50,802 nucleotides of DNA, taken from positions 1-50,802 of the forward strand of contig CAICTM010000730.1 of the NCBI GenBank assembly GCA_903772945.1, read 5' to 3'. Of the stretch, positions 1 to 11,800 are shown piece after piece. The notes beneath the pieces are model-generated. The model was not told the DNA's origin. It was given only the letters and a program-made list of their open reading frames with translations, and made no database searches. The stretch comes from Seminavis robusta. Taxonomy: Eukaryota > Bacillariophyta > Bacillariophyceae > Naviculales > Naviculaceae. The position numbers and the translations under genes are program-made. Position 1 is the stretch's first letter. Each line of letters opens with the position of its first letter.

Positions 1-74
1 ACCGCAGAGACGAGAGCTGTGCTTGTTTGTTGTTCTATTGTTACTTCCTGTTGAGTTACAACACTGCCATCAAG

Positions 75-832
75 ATGAGTGGCATGGTTGTTCGAATGGT
101 GACAGCTGTCGCGAGTGCGATTCGCGAGTGCCTGGCAAGAGTTTGGACAAGGCGGGAGCCAACATGGAAGTGGCCAAGTACTCGGAAAAGCTGGTTCCCT
201 CAACGCGGTTTGTGGCGGTCGATGGGGTGGCTCCTCGCGTTGCTGAGTATGGTACCTTTGTGGCTCCATCTGCCTCGGTGATTGGAGATGTCACGATTGG
301 TCGCAACTCGTCCATTTGGTATGGCAGCACCGTGCGTGGTGATGTCAATACCGTTTCCATTGGAGAACGTACGGCCATCATGGACCGTGCCGTCATTCAT
401 GTGGCCAAAATTCAAGGAGACAGTCCCACGAACATTGGAAACAATGTGACAGTAGGTGCCGGTGCTCTCATTCATGCGGCCACGGTGAAGGATTTGTGTG
501 TTATTGGAGAATCTGCTCAAGTATTGGATGGTGCGTTAGTGGAATCCAATTCGATTGTCGATGTTGGTGCCGTTGTCACACCCGGAACGGTGGTTCCAGG
601 AGGAGAATTGTGGGCTGGTGCTCCTGCCAAGAAGGTTCGAGAATTGACAGCAGAAGAAATTGCCAGTATTCCTCAAAAGGCCAGGGATGCCCTCGAGTTG
701 GCATCGATGCATGCCGTTGAGAATTCCAAGGATTATGCTCAAGTCCAAGAGGAAGAAGATTGGATCGACTTCTTAGAGGATACCCAAGAAGATGATCCTC
801 ATCGAACACCGCCACCTTGGCATAATCGATGA
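75..832 (+). CDS. gamma-type carbonic anhydrase-like protein (left-handed beta-helix), frame break near N-terminus
   Basis: The protein has the hexapeptide-repeat (LbH) fold of the gamma-carbonic anhydrases that, in plants and algae, sit on the matrix arm of mitochondrial complex I. Visible family blocks are APSASVIGDV, SSIWYG, RGDVNTVSIG, the VIHVAK histidine, the LIHAATV histidine and the C-terminal WAGAPAKKVRELT. The third metal-binding histidine (GHS or GHG in the family) is replaced by GAG, so it resembles the inactive or CAL-type subunits. The main frame is open from 23 to 832. Its first internal ATG is at 164, but the plant-like GKSLDKAG block precedes that ATG. A convincing N-terminus starting MSGMVVRMV lies in another frame from ATG 75. 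A one-base loss between 75 and about 135, a missed splice, or a real start at 164 are the options. It is convergent with the next gene. Family confident, start unsure. Confidence 0.8.
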
Positions 833-1061
833 TGATATTCAAGGAATGGGTCATCCGGGACGCATCTTTAATTCTACATTGACTCATCCAGAAGAAGGAA
901 TCAAAAAGTAAAAAGGCAAGTGGATGGAACGGATCATTGTTACGGGTTGCTTCCTGTCAATCTGTGATACTAGTATAATTAAATTTTAGCTAGTGAATGG
1001 TGTAAAGTGCGTGTTGATTCGGTTGGTGATGTACCGATGCTGAATCGGGCCAATAGGCAAG

Positions 1062-2240
1062 CTAAGTCCAACCATTTCCTTTGGTCCGTTCATCATCAAA
1101 AAAATTGGCTTTCACCTTCCAGTTGTTTCCTGCCTCAATCCACTCCAAATCAGTAAGGTAGGCCCACCGACTGCGTGCTTTCTTCTCTGACTCTCGAATC
1201 ACAAAGGGTACTTTCTTGTTGACTGAAGAAATCATTGAGGTGCCCAGAGCTTTGAAAAGGTGCTGCAGTTCATTGTCATCGCAATACATTTGGATATATG
1301 TCCATGAGTACCATTCAGCTGGAAGTCTAGGAACATCAAATGCTTTCTTTGGTTCCTGCCAGGGCCTGTTGGAAAGGTCGCTGACTGGTGCAATAACCTC
1401 TTCTTCCAAGGAGTACTGGCCGATGGCGATAGGTATGTCGGTCGCTCCATTTTTTGATCGAACCAACCACACTTCTCCACAGGCAGTCTGCTGCCAGCCC
1501 ACAATCAGAAGGGCATGGTTTGAGTCCACCAGCCCATTCTGAAAGTCAGTTGCATGGGCGCAGGCTTCAAAGAAGGACTGTGAGTAACAGAAGGATGTTG
1601 AAACTACAGGCCCACGAGCCATAATTTCTTCCTTGATTTCATTGACAGAACCAAGAGTTTTGGAACCACCAAAGTCTTCAAACAGTTCCTTTGCTGTCTT
1701 TGCAGAAGCTTCCACAACATGATGATAGTTGTAGGTCACCTCTGTGGTCTTGCCATGCGCAATGGTACCACGGCAATTGATGCACTTGTAGGCCATGGTC
1801 AACTCAAGTTCCTGTCCACTCACTCTGCAATCCCAGAATACATGTGGAGGCCCATTGATGCCAAGGGCATGGCTGGCCAAGAAAGCCCATTTGCCGTTGA
1901 CATGGAAATAGGAAGGCAGATTCATGGAAGGGTTCGTGTGCTGTTTCTTGCGTCTGGTGCGCTGCTTATGAAGACCTGTACCAGTGCACTTGTCAAAAAA
2001 GGTCTGTACATCCTGAAACCTCTTGGTAGCATGTTGTTTATCGTCATTATTCTTGTCTGGGTGGATCAGGAGTTTCAGCTGCCGAAAGGTACTTGCACGC
2101 TTTCTCTCATTGCAGAAACCTTCTTTATCCAAGGAAGGGTCCACAATCTGAAGAAGCCAAAAAAGAGCATCACGGCTTGGTTCCTCCTGCAAGGCTTTGT
2201 CCACTTGTTGGAGAATGATGCGTCCAAAGCGAGCCTCCAT
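1062..2240 (-). CDS. J-domain plus papain-like (peptidase C1-like) fusion protein
   Basis: The frame is open from 2285, but that codon is GTG; the first ATG is at 2240, giving 392 aa. Near residues 50-85 there is a J-domain-like segment with the HPD signature (LIHPDKNN), the motif that stimulates Hsp70 ATPase. The C-terminal two thirds carries papain-family landmarks in order: GPVVSTSF, then SNHALLIVGWQ (the catalytic-histidine region), then WLVRSKNG where papains have the Asn motif KNSWG. I see no QGxCGSCW catalytic-cysteine block. The nearest match is GKWAFLASHAL, with Lys in place of Cys, so the protease fold is probably inactive. There is no signal peptide. I do not know its role; a chaperone-linked pseudo-protease is an inference. 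Confidence 0.6.
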   Translation of the reverse strand: MEARFGRIILQQVDKALQEEPSRDALFWLLQIVDPSLDKEGFCNERKRASTFRQLKLLIHPDKNNDDKQHATKRFQDVQTFFDKCTGTGLHKQRTRRKKQHTNPSMNLPSYFHVNGKWAFLASHALGINGPPHVFWDCRVSGQELELTMAYKCINCRGTIAHGKTTEVTYNYHHVVEASAKTAKELFEDFGGSKTLGSVNEIKEEIMARGPVVSTSFCYSQSFFEACAHATDFQNGLVDSNHALLIVGWQQTACGEVWLVRSKNGATDIPIAIGQYSLEEEVIAPVSDLSNRPWQEPKKAFDVPRLPAEWYSWTYIQMYCDDNELQHLFKALGTSMISSVNKKVPFVIRESEKKARSRWAYLTDLEWIEAGNNWKVKANFFDDERTKGNGWT

Positions 2241-2499
2241 GATTACAGAAATAAATTGTGTCGCTTGCTTGTATTGTGGCAGCACTCACAAAAGAAATGA
2301 ATGAAAGGATGCATTTCGCACAAGGATCGCTCTCGTGGCAAGCGTGGAAACGCGAGGTCGTGGGCAATCATTAATTTTCGCACTTGGACTTCGCAAGGTC
2401 CCGAAACGGATCGAACGATAGGTACGGGCATGTGCAGACGTTTGTGAACGTGACCGATTTTCAAAACCCATCTTTTAGATCTAGTTTACCGTTTTGGCT

Positions 2500-2873
2500 T
2501 AGTTTCTTGAGGTTTTTGGCTCGTTTCAAGGACTGATTGAATCCTACCTCTCCCGTCTCCCACTTGATTCCAATATTCCTTTGCTTGCTGGGCTTCAAAG
2601 TCTATCCTGTACTCTTTTCTCCAACACCTTTGTCAAAACGTTGTCACCTCCGCGTTACGGTACCTGGTATGGTAGCATCAACATGATACTAGTATTAGTT
2701 TCTTGACGGTTTTTGGCTCGTTTCACGGAATGCGCTGATTGAATCCTACGGTATCCATACCCCTACTCCTAGACTACTAGAGTACTTGCTAGTTTGATCC
2801 CAATAATCCTTATCTTGTTGGGCAACACCTGTCAAAACGTTGCCTACGGTCACACCACTTTTGCCTCCGCGTT
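2500..2873 (+). repeat. imperfect direct duplication in intergenic DNA
   Basis: Two diverged copies of a segment of about 160-175 bp lie head to tail, roughly 2500-2656 and 2696-2873. Both begin with AGTTTCTTGA followed by TTTTTGGCTCGTTTC, share GATTGAATCCTAC and GTCAAAACGTTG, and end near CCTCCGCGTT. No reading frame runs through them. The rest of 2241-3112 holds no recognisable gene. Confidence 0.6.
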
Positions 2874-3112
2874 TCAATGAGTGTTATCCTTGGCGTCTCA
2901 ACACGCTCCCGAATGGTTCTGCTGGCTTTAATCTAAATCTTTTCGCTCGAATGATCGATCGAATCGATCAATCGAATTCAATCTACGCTTCTTCGACACC
3001 AGATGTGTGGCGAAGCCTTCCGACCACAAACCGAAAATCCCCTTGGAAGCATTGGTCTCTTTCTTCCTCTGCTGTACCTATCTATCTTATCACCACCGAA
3101 GGTACTTTCAAG

Positions 3113-3460
3113 ATGATGCAAATGGGTCCCGGTGGTCCTCCCGTCATGGTGCTCAGTAAGTTCTCTAGCTAGCTGGAAGTGTAGCTTCTCACGGTTCCAG
3201 TTGACGGTTGTGCGCTTGGCTGTTGCTAGCAACAAGCCCATTTCATTCTTGTCATTTTTCTCGCTATCATTCTCACTCTTTTTATAGACGCCAAGACACA
3301 ACGTCAAACTGGCCGTGCGGCGCAATTGGGAAATATCGCAGCCGCTCGTGCCGTGGCCAATATTATCCGCACAACGTTGGGGCCGCGTTCGATGCTGAAA
3401 ATGCTCTTGGATCCCATGGGCGGCATTGTCTTGACCAATGACGGATCTTTCTTGTACTAG
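3113..3460 (+). pseudogene. truncated CCT gamma (TCP-1 subunit 3) 5' fragment
   Basis: Exon 1 (3113-3155) encodes MMQMGPGGPPVMVL. A GTAAGT donor follows at 3156, and the intron ends at the TATAG acceptor at 3297. Exon 2 from 3298 encodes the N-terminal equatorial region of the eukaryotic chaperonin subunit CCT gamma: [10 protein letters not shown], then [18 protein letters not shown], then [10 protein letters not shown]. Right after that block, where ATP-binding CCT sequence should continue, the reading becomes SFLY and hits TAG at 3458. Nothing recognisable from the remaining roughly 480 residues follows. The intron and reading frame are preserved, so this looks like a DNA-level copy or rearrangement rather than a retrocopy. 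An intact gene should exist elsewhere in the genome. Confidence 0.75.
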
Positions 3461-5161
3461 CTAGAGTACGGCTGTAGTTGTTGTCGGTGGATTGGATTTG
3501 GTTGGTGCGGCTGCTTTGGATTTCTAGCTAGGAAGCACAGTTTCTCCATCGATAAAGTAAGTCACGAGTATAGCGTGGTCGAGGTGCACCCGACCTCCGA
3601 GGCGCCTTTTGGCTTGGTGGTGATACTTGGTACCGGTACCTGGTACTGGTACCAGTACTTTTACGGGTACCGCCGTACCGGTAACGCTCACAATGGCACT
3701 CCCGTTGTCAGCTGGTCTTTTGTGAATTTTGGATGGTGTCCTTCTCGACATTCGGCGGACGGATCAACTAGCTCAACACTCATACCGGTACCTTGTCTTC
3801 AGGGCTCAAGCCTTGGCCCGGACGAATGATGAATCGCATCGCTTTTGTCGCGACCCTTGAACACGGCATGGATGCAATGACAAAGCAACGATGTTTGCTG
3901 ATCGAATTGGTCGATGATCAATTCCACTAACAGAGTTTAGTAGTTCTCGCTGGTTCAGGAGGAAGATGCTTTTCGTGTCGCTTGCAGTCCCAACTTTGGC
4001 TTCTCTTGCCACGGCTTGCAATTCCCGTCACGATTACGATCATTGGCAGCTGCAAGGCGAGAGGTGCCGCGCGGACAGCTCCAGCTCCAACACCCGAATT
4101 CAAATGGAACACGATCTGAGGTAATCTCAATCCATGCATGGTGTTGTGATCTCCAACATTGCCTGGTTCTCGATCCTTCCGAAAGTGTCATTGTCATCGA
4201 CGCCCATTGCATACCGGTACCGAAAGCCTCCGTATGCATCTACATCGGGAGGACCCAGTGGTATCACGACCGAACAAGTGCTCGAGAGTACTGATGTATT
4301 GAATAGAGCCTATGGTGGGGCCCACGACCGACAACGACGTCTACTACGAGGCCTCGACTGGAGCAACAACGGAACGAATGATAGCAGAATCGCGCGTGGG
4401 AGATGCATCGACTACTCGATGGCTGTCTCGATGTATCTCGTGGCATCCTAGGAATTGATAGAGTCGTGGCTTCCGCAAACTCGGCGCCATGTGGGGGGGT
4501 CTATTGAGAACATTATTTAATCATGGCCACATTCGAGTCCACGAAGTGGGTGATTGGCTTGGGCTTCGTCATGTGCGTATGTGCCGTGTTTGAATGAAAC
4601 AGCTGTTTGTAAGTTCGCTCGCTTGGTAGCTATGGCGGTCATGTGAGATTTGCGGCGTTCCATTAGCGGGAGTGGGGACTACGTTGGCGACACTCCGGCT
4701 CAGAGGGAACCAACGAAGGACTACCACAGTTGCTCTTTCTGCGCAGGAACTGACGCGGTGAACAATTTCATGGACTAAAGTGATGATAGCTAAATCGAAT
4801 CATAGTACGATAGCAAAATGTGACTACTGAGTGACAACCGTCGCTCACGGGGTACGTACATTGCTGCTGTTGCTGCAGACATGAGCCTTCCCCTCCTACT
4901 TCTCACATCACATCGCAACGCACGAGGCTTCACTCTCAGCAAATTGTTGGAATGGCACATCAGTAATAGCATACATAATGTGCTACTAGTGCGTGCAAAT
5001 CAATTTGCCCTACCCACCGTGCCGGGATACAGGGAGACTCCCCAACTGCCATGTCACTGATGTCTGCTTTGGGTGGACCAGTAGGAAGTTTCAGCTTTAG
5101 AAACTTATAGAAATGATGTATCGGCCAAAAATTGGAAACACCCTGCTTCACCTCTAGTCAT
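3461..5161. other. intergenic, no gene recognised
   Basis: About 1.7 kb. Several short open frames exist, but none has family motifs or consistent coding character. It holds a dense palindromic GTAC/CCGG tract around 3629-3660. The last 70 bases or so before 5162 resemble the sequence downstream of the sister cyclase gene (around 11911-11979), so they are part of that duplication. Confidence 0.5.
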
Positions 5162-8100
5162 TCAAAGTGAAACCACGCTGGCTTCATCAACAAAGGTGTC
5201 TGTGGTCTCGGCATCTTCCTCCCAAACTGCCTTCACTTTTTCAATCATCTCACTGACAACTGCTTCCCCACGCTCTTCCCATTCCCTCCGATTCTGAATG
5301 GCATAGGTCAGGTACTCATCAGAGGCAACCCCAAAAACACCACAGTCCTTTAACTTCTTTGCCAGTGGGATGATGTAGAAGTCAAAGAAACCAATCTCTC
5401 CCTTATACCAGAATTCAGAAGGGTCCTTCTCAGAACGGCCCTCCTTGTAGGCCTTGTACATCTCCTCAAATAGCCTCTGGTTCCATTTCTACAAGTGAAG
5501 GGGTGGGATGGGAGCAAAGTTAGTGATTGCAAAAGCCGTTCATTGAAGGAGCACATACAGTATGGACCTACCCTGTACACATGCCAGTGTTGCATTGTGT
5601 GAGCCACATCGGAAGCCTGAATCAGGTGCTCAATCTGTTGAATTACAGAGGTCACAAAGGAAACACAGGATGAGATACTGCATACTAGGCAGATCCAGGC
5701 CAGAGCCACAAGCAGTTCAAACTCACAACAATTGTGGCCTTGCGGTTGGTGGTCACGTGTGCATCCTCGCTTGGATCCTGTTCTGAGAATGCCTTCTCCC
5801 ATCTAGCATTGCGCAACCCCTTCAGGTCCTTGTCCATGATGTCAGTAGCCATCACAGAATTCACAACAAGCTGTTTGAGGCGTGTCCACTCAGCATCTGT
5901 TGCAGCGATGGCACCCCTCAGGTCACAATACTCAGGACGCAAGAGCATCTCCCATGAGAGTACAACGGAGTTCTGCTCAGCTACACTCTTGCCCTTGTAT
6001 CGCTTGGCTGTTTCGGTCTCTTCCTTCACAAGTTGAGTATTGGGCACACCAACATGATCGGCATCATGAATCAATGCAGATAGGATACAGGCAAACTGGG
6101 TAAGAGGATCCGAAGTTATGCCATAAGTATGGTCATGGAGGCTGGAGGCCACACATTTGCGTGTATCAATTCGATCTGAAGAGTGGGCAACAATGCGGGA
6201 GAGGAGCTTGGACACTGACATCATGACATGGCTCGCATGATCAAAGTTATGGAAAGGCTAAAGTTTGTGGGAGAGCAACCATGATTAGGCACACTGCCAG
6301 CGAATTTTGATGTTCTCTCTCTTTAGCCTTCTTCTGACTTACATTGTTGTGGTAGAGATCGGCAATGCTGGTCACATACTTTGTGAGTTGCTGCACAACA
6401 CCTTCAGGCAGTTCAATGGACTCTGGATCTTCTTGTTTCTTGGCCAGCTTATGATCAAAGTCTGGAAGCTCAATGATTTCACAGACTTCATCAATCACAC
6501 TTCCCGCAACAGCATCAGGTAGGATGCTATCCCCTGATTTAGCACTGGGTAGGATAGCTTTCTTCTTTGCTTTTCCCATGGCATTACGGCGAGCAGCAAT
6601 TTGCTTCAACGTCCCCTTTAGAATATCCACGCTCCACTCAATCAGTCTTGCTTCCTTGTCGTAAGGCATCTGATAAATGTCCTCTAAATATGCATGGGAA
6701 CTAACATCAGTGCTGGCTTGTGACCCAGGGCTACACCCCTTTACATTTAGCCAGTATGTTTGGAGCTGGACAAAAGAATGCAGTGAACTCTTGAGGTGAG
6801 TGACTTGTCCACGCAGGGCACACCCTAATCCATTGTAAACAAGTTGCGGTAACTCACTTGGCCCTTCCCTTTCACAAAGACTTCATGGGATCTAGGGCTG
6901 ACCCATTTTTCATTTCCTGCAGCCTTGAGCAGTTCTGCAGTCTCAGTTGATATCTGAACTCTGCCTGGCAAACCAGTTGATTCCATCCTTGAGGCAGTGT
7001 TCATGGTGTCACCAAAGAGTTGGAAGCGAGCTCGATCGCCCCTGAGCACCCCTGCAGTGACTGGACCACTGTGCAAGCCAATGCGGATATTCAGATCTCC
7101 AGTATCGGGCCCAAGTGTTACCTGGTGAGAGAAAAGAAGTAGTAGATTAATTTAGTGTCAGAGAAGCGAAGCTGATTGACATGGTATTCTCCTGCCGGTT
7201 TCTTACCTCCAATCTCTTGGTGAGCAGTCCCATCTTATAGACACAGCGAGAAGCTACACGGCTCATCACAACAGCATGATCCTTTCTGGGGTCAGGAAGC
7301 CCTGCGACTGCAACATAACAGTCTCCGACTGTGGAGGAAAGTTCAAAATGGTTGAGAAGAAGGTCCACAGTGGCATTAGGCAGTGCATGACTGGCACTCA
7401 CCTGTTTCCACCTTGAAGGCACCTTGCTGCTTGGTGATCTCATCATAAGCTTCATAAATAGTCTCCAGTAGCGTGAAGACTTGACAGGGCTCTCTCTCAC
7501 TGGACCAGGCCGTGAAACCTGCAATGTCAGCAAACCTACGCACAGATTAATCCAGTTATTAGAACCCAGTTCAAGACTGACCCAACTGCGTACGATCTGG
7601 CAAGATGAGACTTACATGATTGTGGTATCAGTGAAGAGATCTGCAATGGGCTTTGACCTCCTTTTATAGCTTTCACCAGGACCAAACTGTGCAACATCTT
7701 CACTGTCAGAATGATCAGCTTGGTCGTTTTTGCTGAACAGGAAGGATTTCAGCTTTGCCCTTTCATCAGCCATCATTCGTTCTCGGATCTGAGCTGGAAA
7801 GAGTGATGACACAATGGCATTGGACCTTGCTGTCACTTGATACGCCAAGATAAGTTCCTGGTTGATGATGTTGGAGACGTAGAACGCTAGGGCTGGCACA
7901 ATCAATGCAATTGCTACTACAATGATCTGATGATCAGTCCAGGCATTGGGACTGGTGTTGTTTGTGTCCCAGGTCTTCTGGCATGTGTATGAGGAGTCAT
8001 CATCTGGATAGTAGGTAACACTAAGCATACCAAAAAAATGCAGGGCACAAACCGCCAATGCAATGACTCCAGCACTCAGGTATCGAAGCCACTGCTGACT

Positions 8101-8883
8101 GATCTTCCATCGCAAACGGAATATAATCCAGAACCCAACGAAACAAATCACAGTGGCCATGCAGCATGATATGGCAATGAATCCCGTGTTCCACTCTCTG
8201 TAGAAGGGCCCCCTCTGAGCCATCATTCCTGTGTAGTGCATCACAATTGCCCCTGAAGCAGCTAGAACACTGCCCATGGCCAAGTAGTGCAACCTGTAGA
8301 AGTAGGTTACCTTGGTGAGTTCCCAAGCAGCTTCCTTGTCCGAGATAAAGCTGTCTCCAACAATGATCTCCAAGATCTTGACCCTGTCCGGTGTTGCGAA
8401 TACATCATTCCCTGCTACCTTGATTGCTGCATACATCATCACTACCACAGCAGCAAGAGACCCAACAGTAATGGCCCAATCGTAGCAAATGGGTACCCCC
8501 TCTATGGTGACAGCTGCCATTCCCACAAAGTGCATGCACCAAACAGCACCGAATCCCAACATGATAGCAGCATAGACATCAGGATACTTGATGATGGCCG
8601 CCTTCTTCAATTCCTCGGACCTCCAAAGGCAGTGATCCATCAAGTGAACAGCACTGTAGGAAGCAACACAAGCAAGAGCGTAGGCAAAGATGACAAAGGC
8701 AAAGTTCCAAGTCTGTGTGAGTGGCTCATCAGTATGACCTTCATACTGATAGGAGGAGTCCATGAGCAAAGTGGCAAGGGTATCAGACTCGATGGCTGAG
8801 GCTGAAGCTGAAGCTGCGTCAGTGCCATTCAGAGCATGTTCCACGTTTATTTGCACCACGAAATCCGGTTGCACAAGTCCCAT
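5162..8883 (-). CDS. MHYT sensor - class III nucleotide cyclase - cyclic nucleotide phosphodiesterase fusion, copy A
   Basis: Eight exons with GT-AG introns of 73-92 bp join in frame into 1043 aa: 8883-7616, 7535-7402, 7328-7207, 7121-6858, 6765-6343, 6257-5727, 5634-5572, 5488-5162. Residues about 55-340 form a seven-helix membrane region with three MHYT-type motifs: WCMHFVGM (115-122), VMHYTGM (214-220) and ALHFFGM (280-286). MHYT domains are proposed metal-bound gas sensors. The linker SNAIVSSLFPAQIRERM precedes a class III cyclase (about 415-600). It shows metal aspartates D426 (FADIAGFT) and D470 (VGDCYVAVAGLP), guanine-type E466, N549 and R553, but Q542 where guanylate cyclases have Cys. 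A class I PDE domain (about 730-1010) follows, with HNFDHASHV and HDADHVGVPN metal motifs. The purine-binding Gln position reads KGEIGFF (E966). Predicted to make and hydrolyse a cyclic nucleotide, probably cGMP, at a membrane. The tail ends two codons earlier than its sister. Confidence 0.88.
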
Positions 8884-11800
8884 ATTGATTGTAAGTACTG
8901 AGATGAAAGGCTTTGAGAAGAGGATTAGCGAAAAAATGTGATTCTCAGGCAGGAGCGGAGCGATCCTGGTGGACTGGCGGATAAACTATGATGTCAGAGG
9001 ACTCTTTTTGCTGCCACGTAGGAGCTGTTGGTTGAAGGAATGCGCAATTGGAGAGAGTCCGAGGAATAGTCTAATAACAACAACAACAATGGCCTTCTGC
9101 TTTACATGCTGATCATGTCATTGTGTTTCGACTGTTCACAGGGCACTACAGTTTTGGTGGTTCTTGCGAGGGCGACTGTACCTGAAACAAATATTGGGGA
9201 TGTCCCAGTGTCAAGGTCACCCTTCCTGGAAATTGGTGAGTTAGTTGCAAACGAAGAAAGACTTAGTGCAACACTTCAACGAAGCTGCCGGCACGGTAAT
9301 GCCCATTGCCCATTGCTGAGCAGCCCCATTCGTTTTAACGTCATTCGTGGTGTCTTTGAAAATAAATAGTCTAGAGGATGCTGTTTTCGGAACAACAGGC
9401 CACTTGTAGATACCGGTAGCCTGTCCAAAGCACTATTCATTCGAGTAGTGCCGTACATGTAATTTTAAAATCACTCAAAAGCATTTAAAACTCGCTCGAG
9501 TGAGCACTGGCTGACTCGATTACCGGTAGACTACTCAGTTACTCAGTTACTGGAATAGTATTGGTACTGGAGTTACTACCGGTACGGTGTGGCGGTGAGT
9601 GGCGGTGTGGGTTTAAATACCGCTACTGGTGGTACCGGCACAGGTTATTGGCACGAAAAGAAACCTCTAATTCCCGCCCTCAACGAATTCTAAGAGGCGA
9701 AGGATGTACATCAGAGTTCTTTCGACTTGAAGACAATAATGAATTGCCCTCCTTCCGTCATCAAAAACTATTAATACTAGTAATTAACATTAGCTGTCAT
9801 ATATTAGATTTAACATTGCAACTCTGCTGTTCTAGTACATGTACGCACAACGCACAACAGTTGCTGTAGGTCCGGTACGCGTAGTACACTAAGTCTTACA
9901 GACTTCACTCAAATTGTCGAGTTCCAGGATGTGGGGTTCTTCGCTGCTCGATGATCAACCTATACCGAGAACTGAGTGCACTGAGAACTGTGTCCTATGT
10001 GCTATTAGCTAGCTAGAGCCAGCTGTGCTATTAATACAGGTAGCCAGAGCTGTGAGCTGCTGTGCTAGTAGCTTTTTTGTAGTACCGGCAACCGGTACTG
10101 TAGCCGTACAGTTTTTTATACTAGCTAGAGTACATGTACATCATGTCGTTTGTAGTCTACTAGAGCAATGATGAATGATCAATCCATGCATTGCTACATT
10201 GCTACCGTACCGCTACTACACTGCACATGTAGCTACCGGGTATGTACTAGCTAGTTAGCTATTGATGTTGAGCAGTTGAGCATTGGCAACTGGCAAGAAC
10301 AAGAAAATCCGATAACACTCTCGCACAAGAAACAAAACTGGTATGAACTTTTTGTCCCGGTACTCGGGACCAAGCAGAATATAATATGAAGGTATGCAGG
10401 TATGCCACTTCACGCTCAAGACCAAGCGTTCCGGCACTCTATCAACTATTAATAGCTACTCGTACTGAGTAGTAGACTATCAATGGGCGGATTTGGCCGA
10501 GAGGCTTTAGCTAGCTAGAGTCAAGTAAGTCACTGAGAAACCTCAGAAAGGCTTTACTCTGTCGTCGGCGATGTCTGAACAGAATGATGCAAGGATTTAT
10601 GAATTGTGACTCGTTTCTCTATGGCGAATGGCGAATGGGACAAACCTGACCGAGCACCGAAAATGGCCAAGTGTCCAGATGCCTCTCTTGCAACAGAGCC
10701 GCAGAGACATGGAGAGGATCACGGAAGGAGGAAGGAGGCTGGGGCGCCGAAATGAAAAGTGATGGATTGGCAATGGGGATCGGCCATGAGGCTCGCTGAC
10801 TTGGACCGGCGCTTTGACTAACCGCAGCAATCAAATTCCACCATCCATAAGCGCCAATGAATGTTCGCATCAGGACACCGCTCATGTGCACTTGGTCCTC
10901 GCGTCCCTCCCAATGTTGGAACCTTAATCAGACGCAGGCGGCTGTTGTCAAGGCAATTCGATGCTTTCAAGGGCACTCATAAATTGGATATCTTTGGCTG
11001 GCTGAGGTACACAAACAAGCAACCGGTCTGTTCCGCTGTTGTTTGTGTTTGGGCGCGTGTCCTCTCAGGGAATCAAGGTGTCCACGTCGACCTACCAACT
11101 TTACTTGGTTTGCATACGGACCTCTGCAAGTACCGCTGGTTTGGCTTGGGGAATACGGTGCATGATGCCAAAGAAGCCATCCCTCTGGGAGGTACGGTAT
11201 CGTACCACTTTCAAGGTACGATGCCCTCACTACCATTGTTGACGACTTGCAATCGGATTGTCATTCTGCAACCTACGCGACTCCAGAGTCGTTGTGCCGC
11301 TCTTTGTGGTCAAGTTTCGCCTGGCCGGAGTCACTGGAGCTCCACCCCGATCAAGGCACGATGCTCTGTTTGGATGCGTTTCAGGAGTGGCCGGCTGTCT
11401 CACTTGTCCGTCCCTGTCGAAGGAGATCAAGCTGCGGTTTCAAAAAGGTTACTCAACATTGAATTTGACGTGGTGATACCGTACTGCACAAAGGTCTGGT
11501 TTGACTCGGCTTCTCGTCCGCAATGTTGTGCTTCACACTGCCAGGTTTCTGATGCTTCTTCCAAGCTTTGAAAACTCGGAATGAAGACAAGTCGCCACAT
11601 TCTACCGAACGAACCTCTCGGACCATCCCGTACTGTACCGTGGGACTTCTTGGCAGATTAACCCAACAATGTGGCAACGGTAATTTGAAGCGCTTCAAGG
11701 TGGCTACGATGGAATATATTTCACAACGGAAACGCCTAGCTCTGGCTAGCTATAACCAGAGGAGTCAAGATGCATCGTCTAGCACTCGAAAACACGGTGC

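Noticed and set aside
4300..4450. Possible downstream CCT-gamma remnant (reading TNDSRIARG, similar to the TDNNRIAR motif)
   Set aside because: Only about eight residues match and neighbouring sequence does not align, so chance cannot be excluded.
10490..10520. 5' tRNA-like sequence GGCGGATTTGGCCGAGAGGCT
   Set aside because: No pairing acceptor 3' strand and no T arm (GGTTCGA-type) within 90 bases downstream; at most a truncated relic.
10861..11571. 236-codon open frame on the plus strand between the two cyclase genes
   Set aside because: No domain or motif, Cys/Arg/Ser-rich composition and several equally open overlapping frames; length alone is not enough in this base composition.
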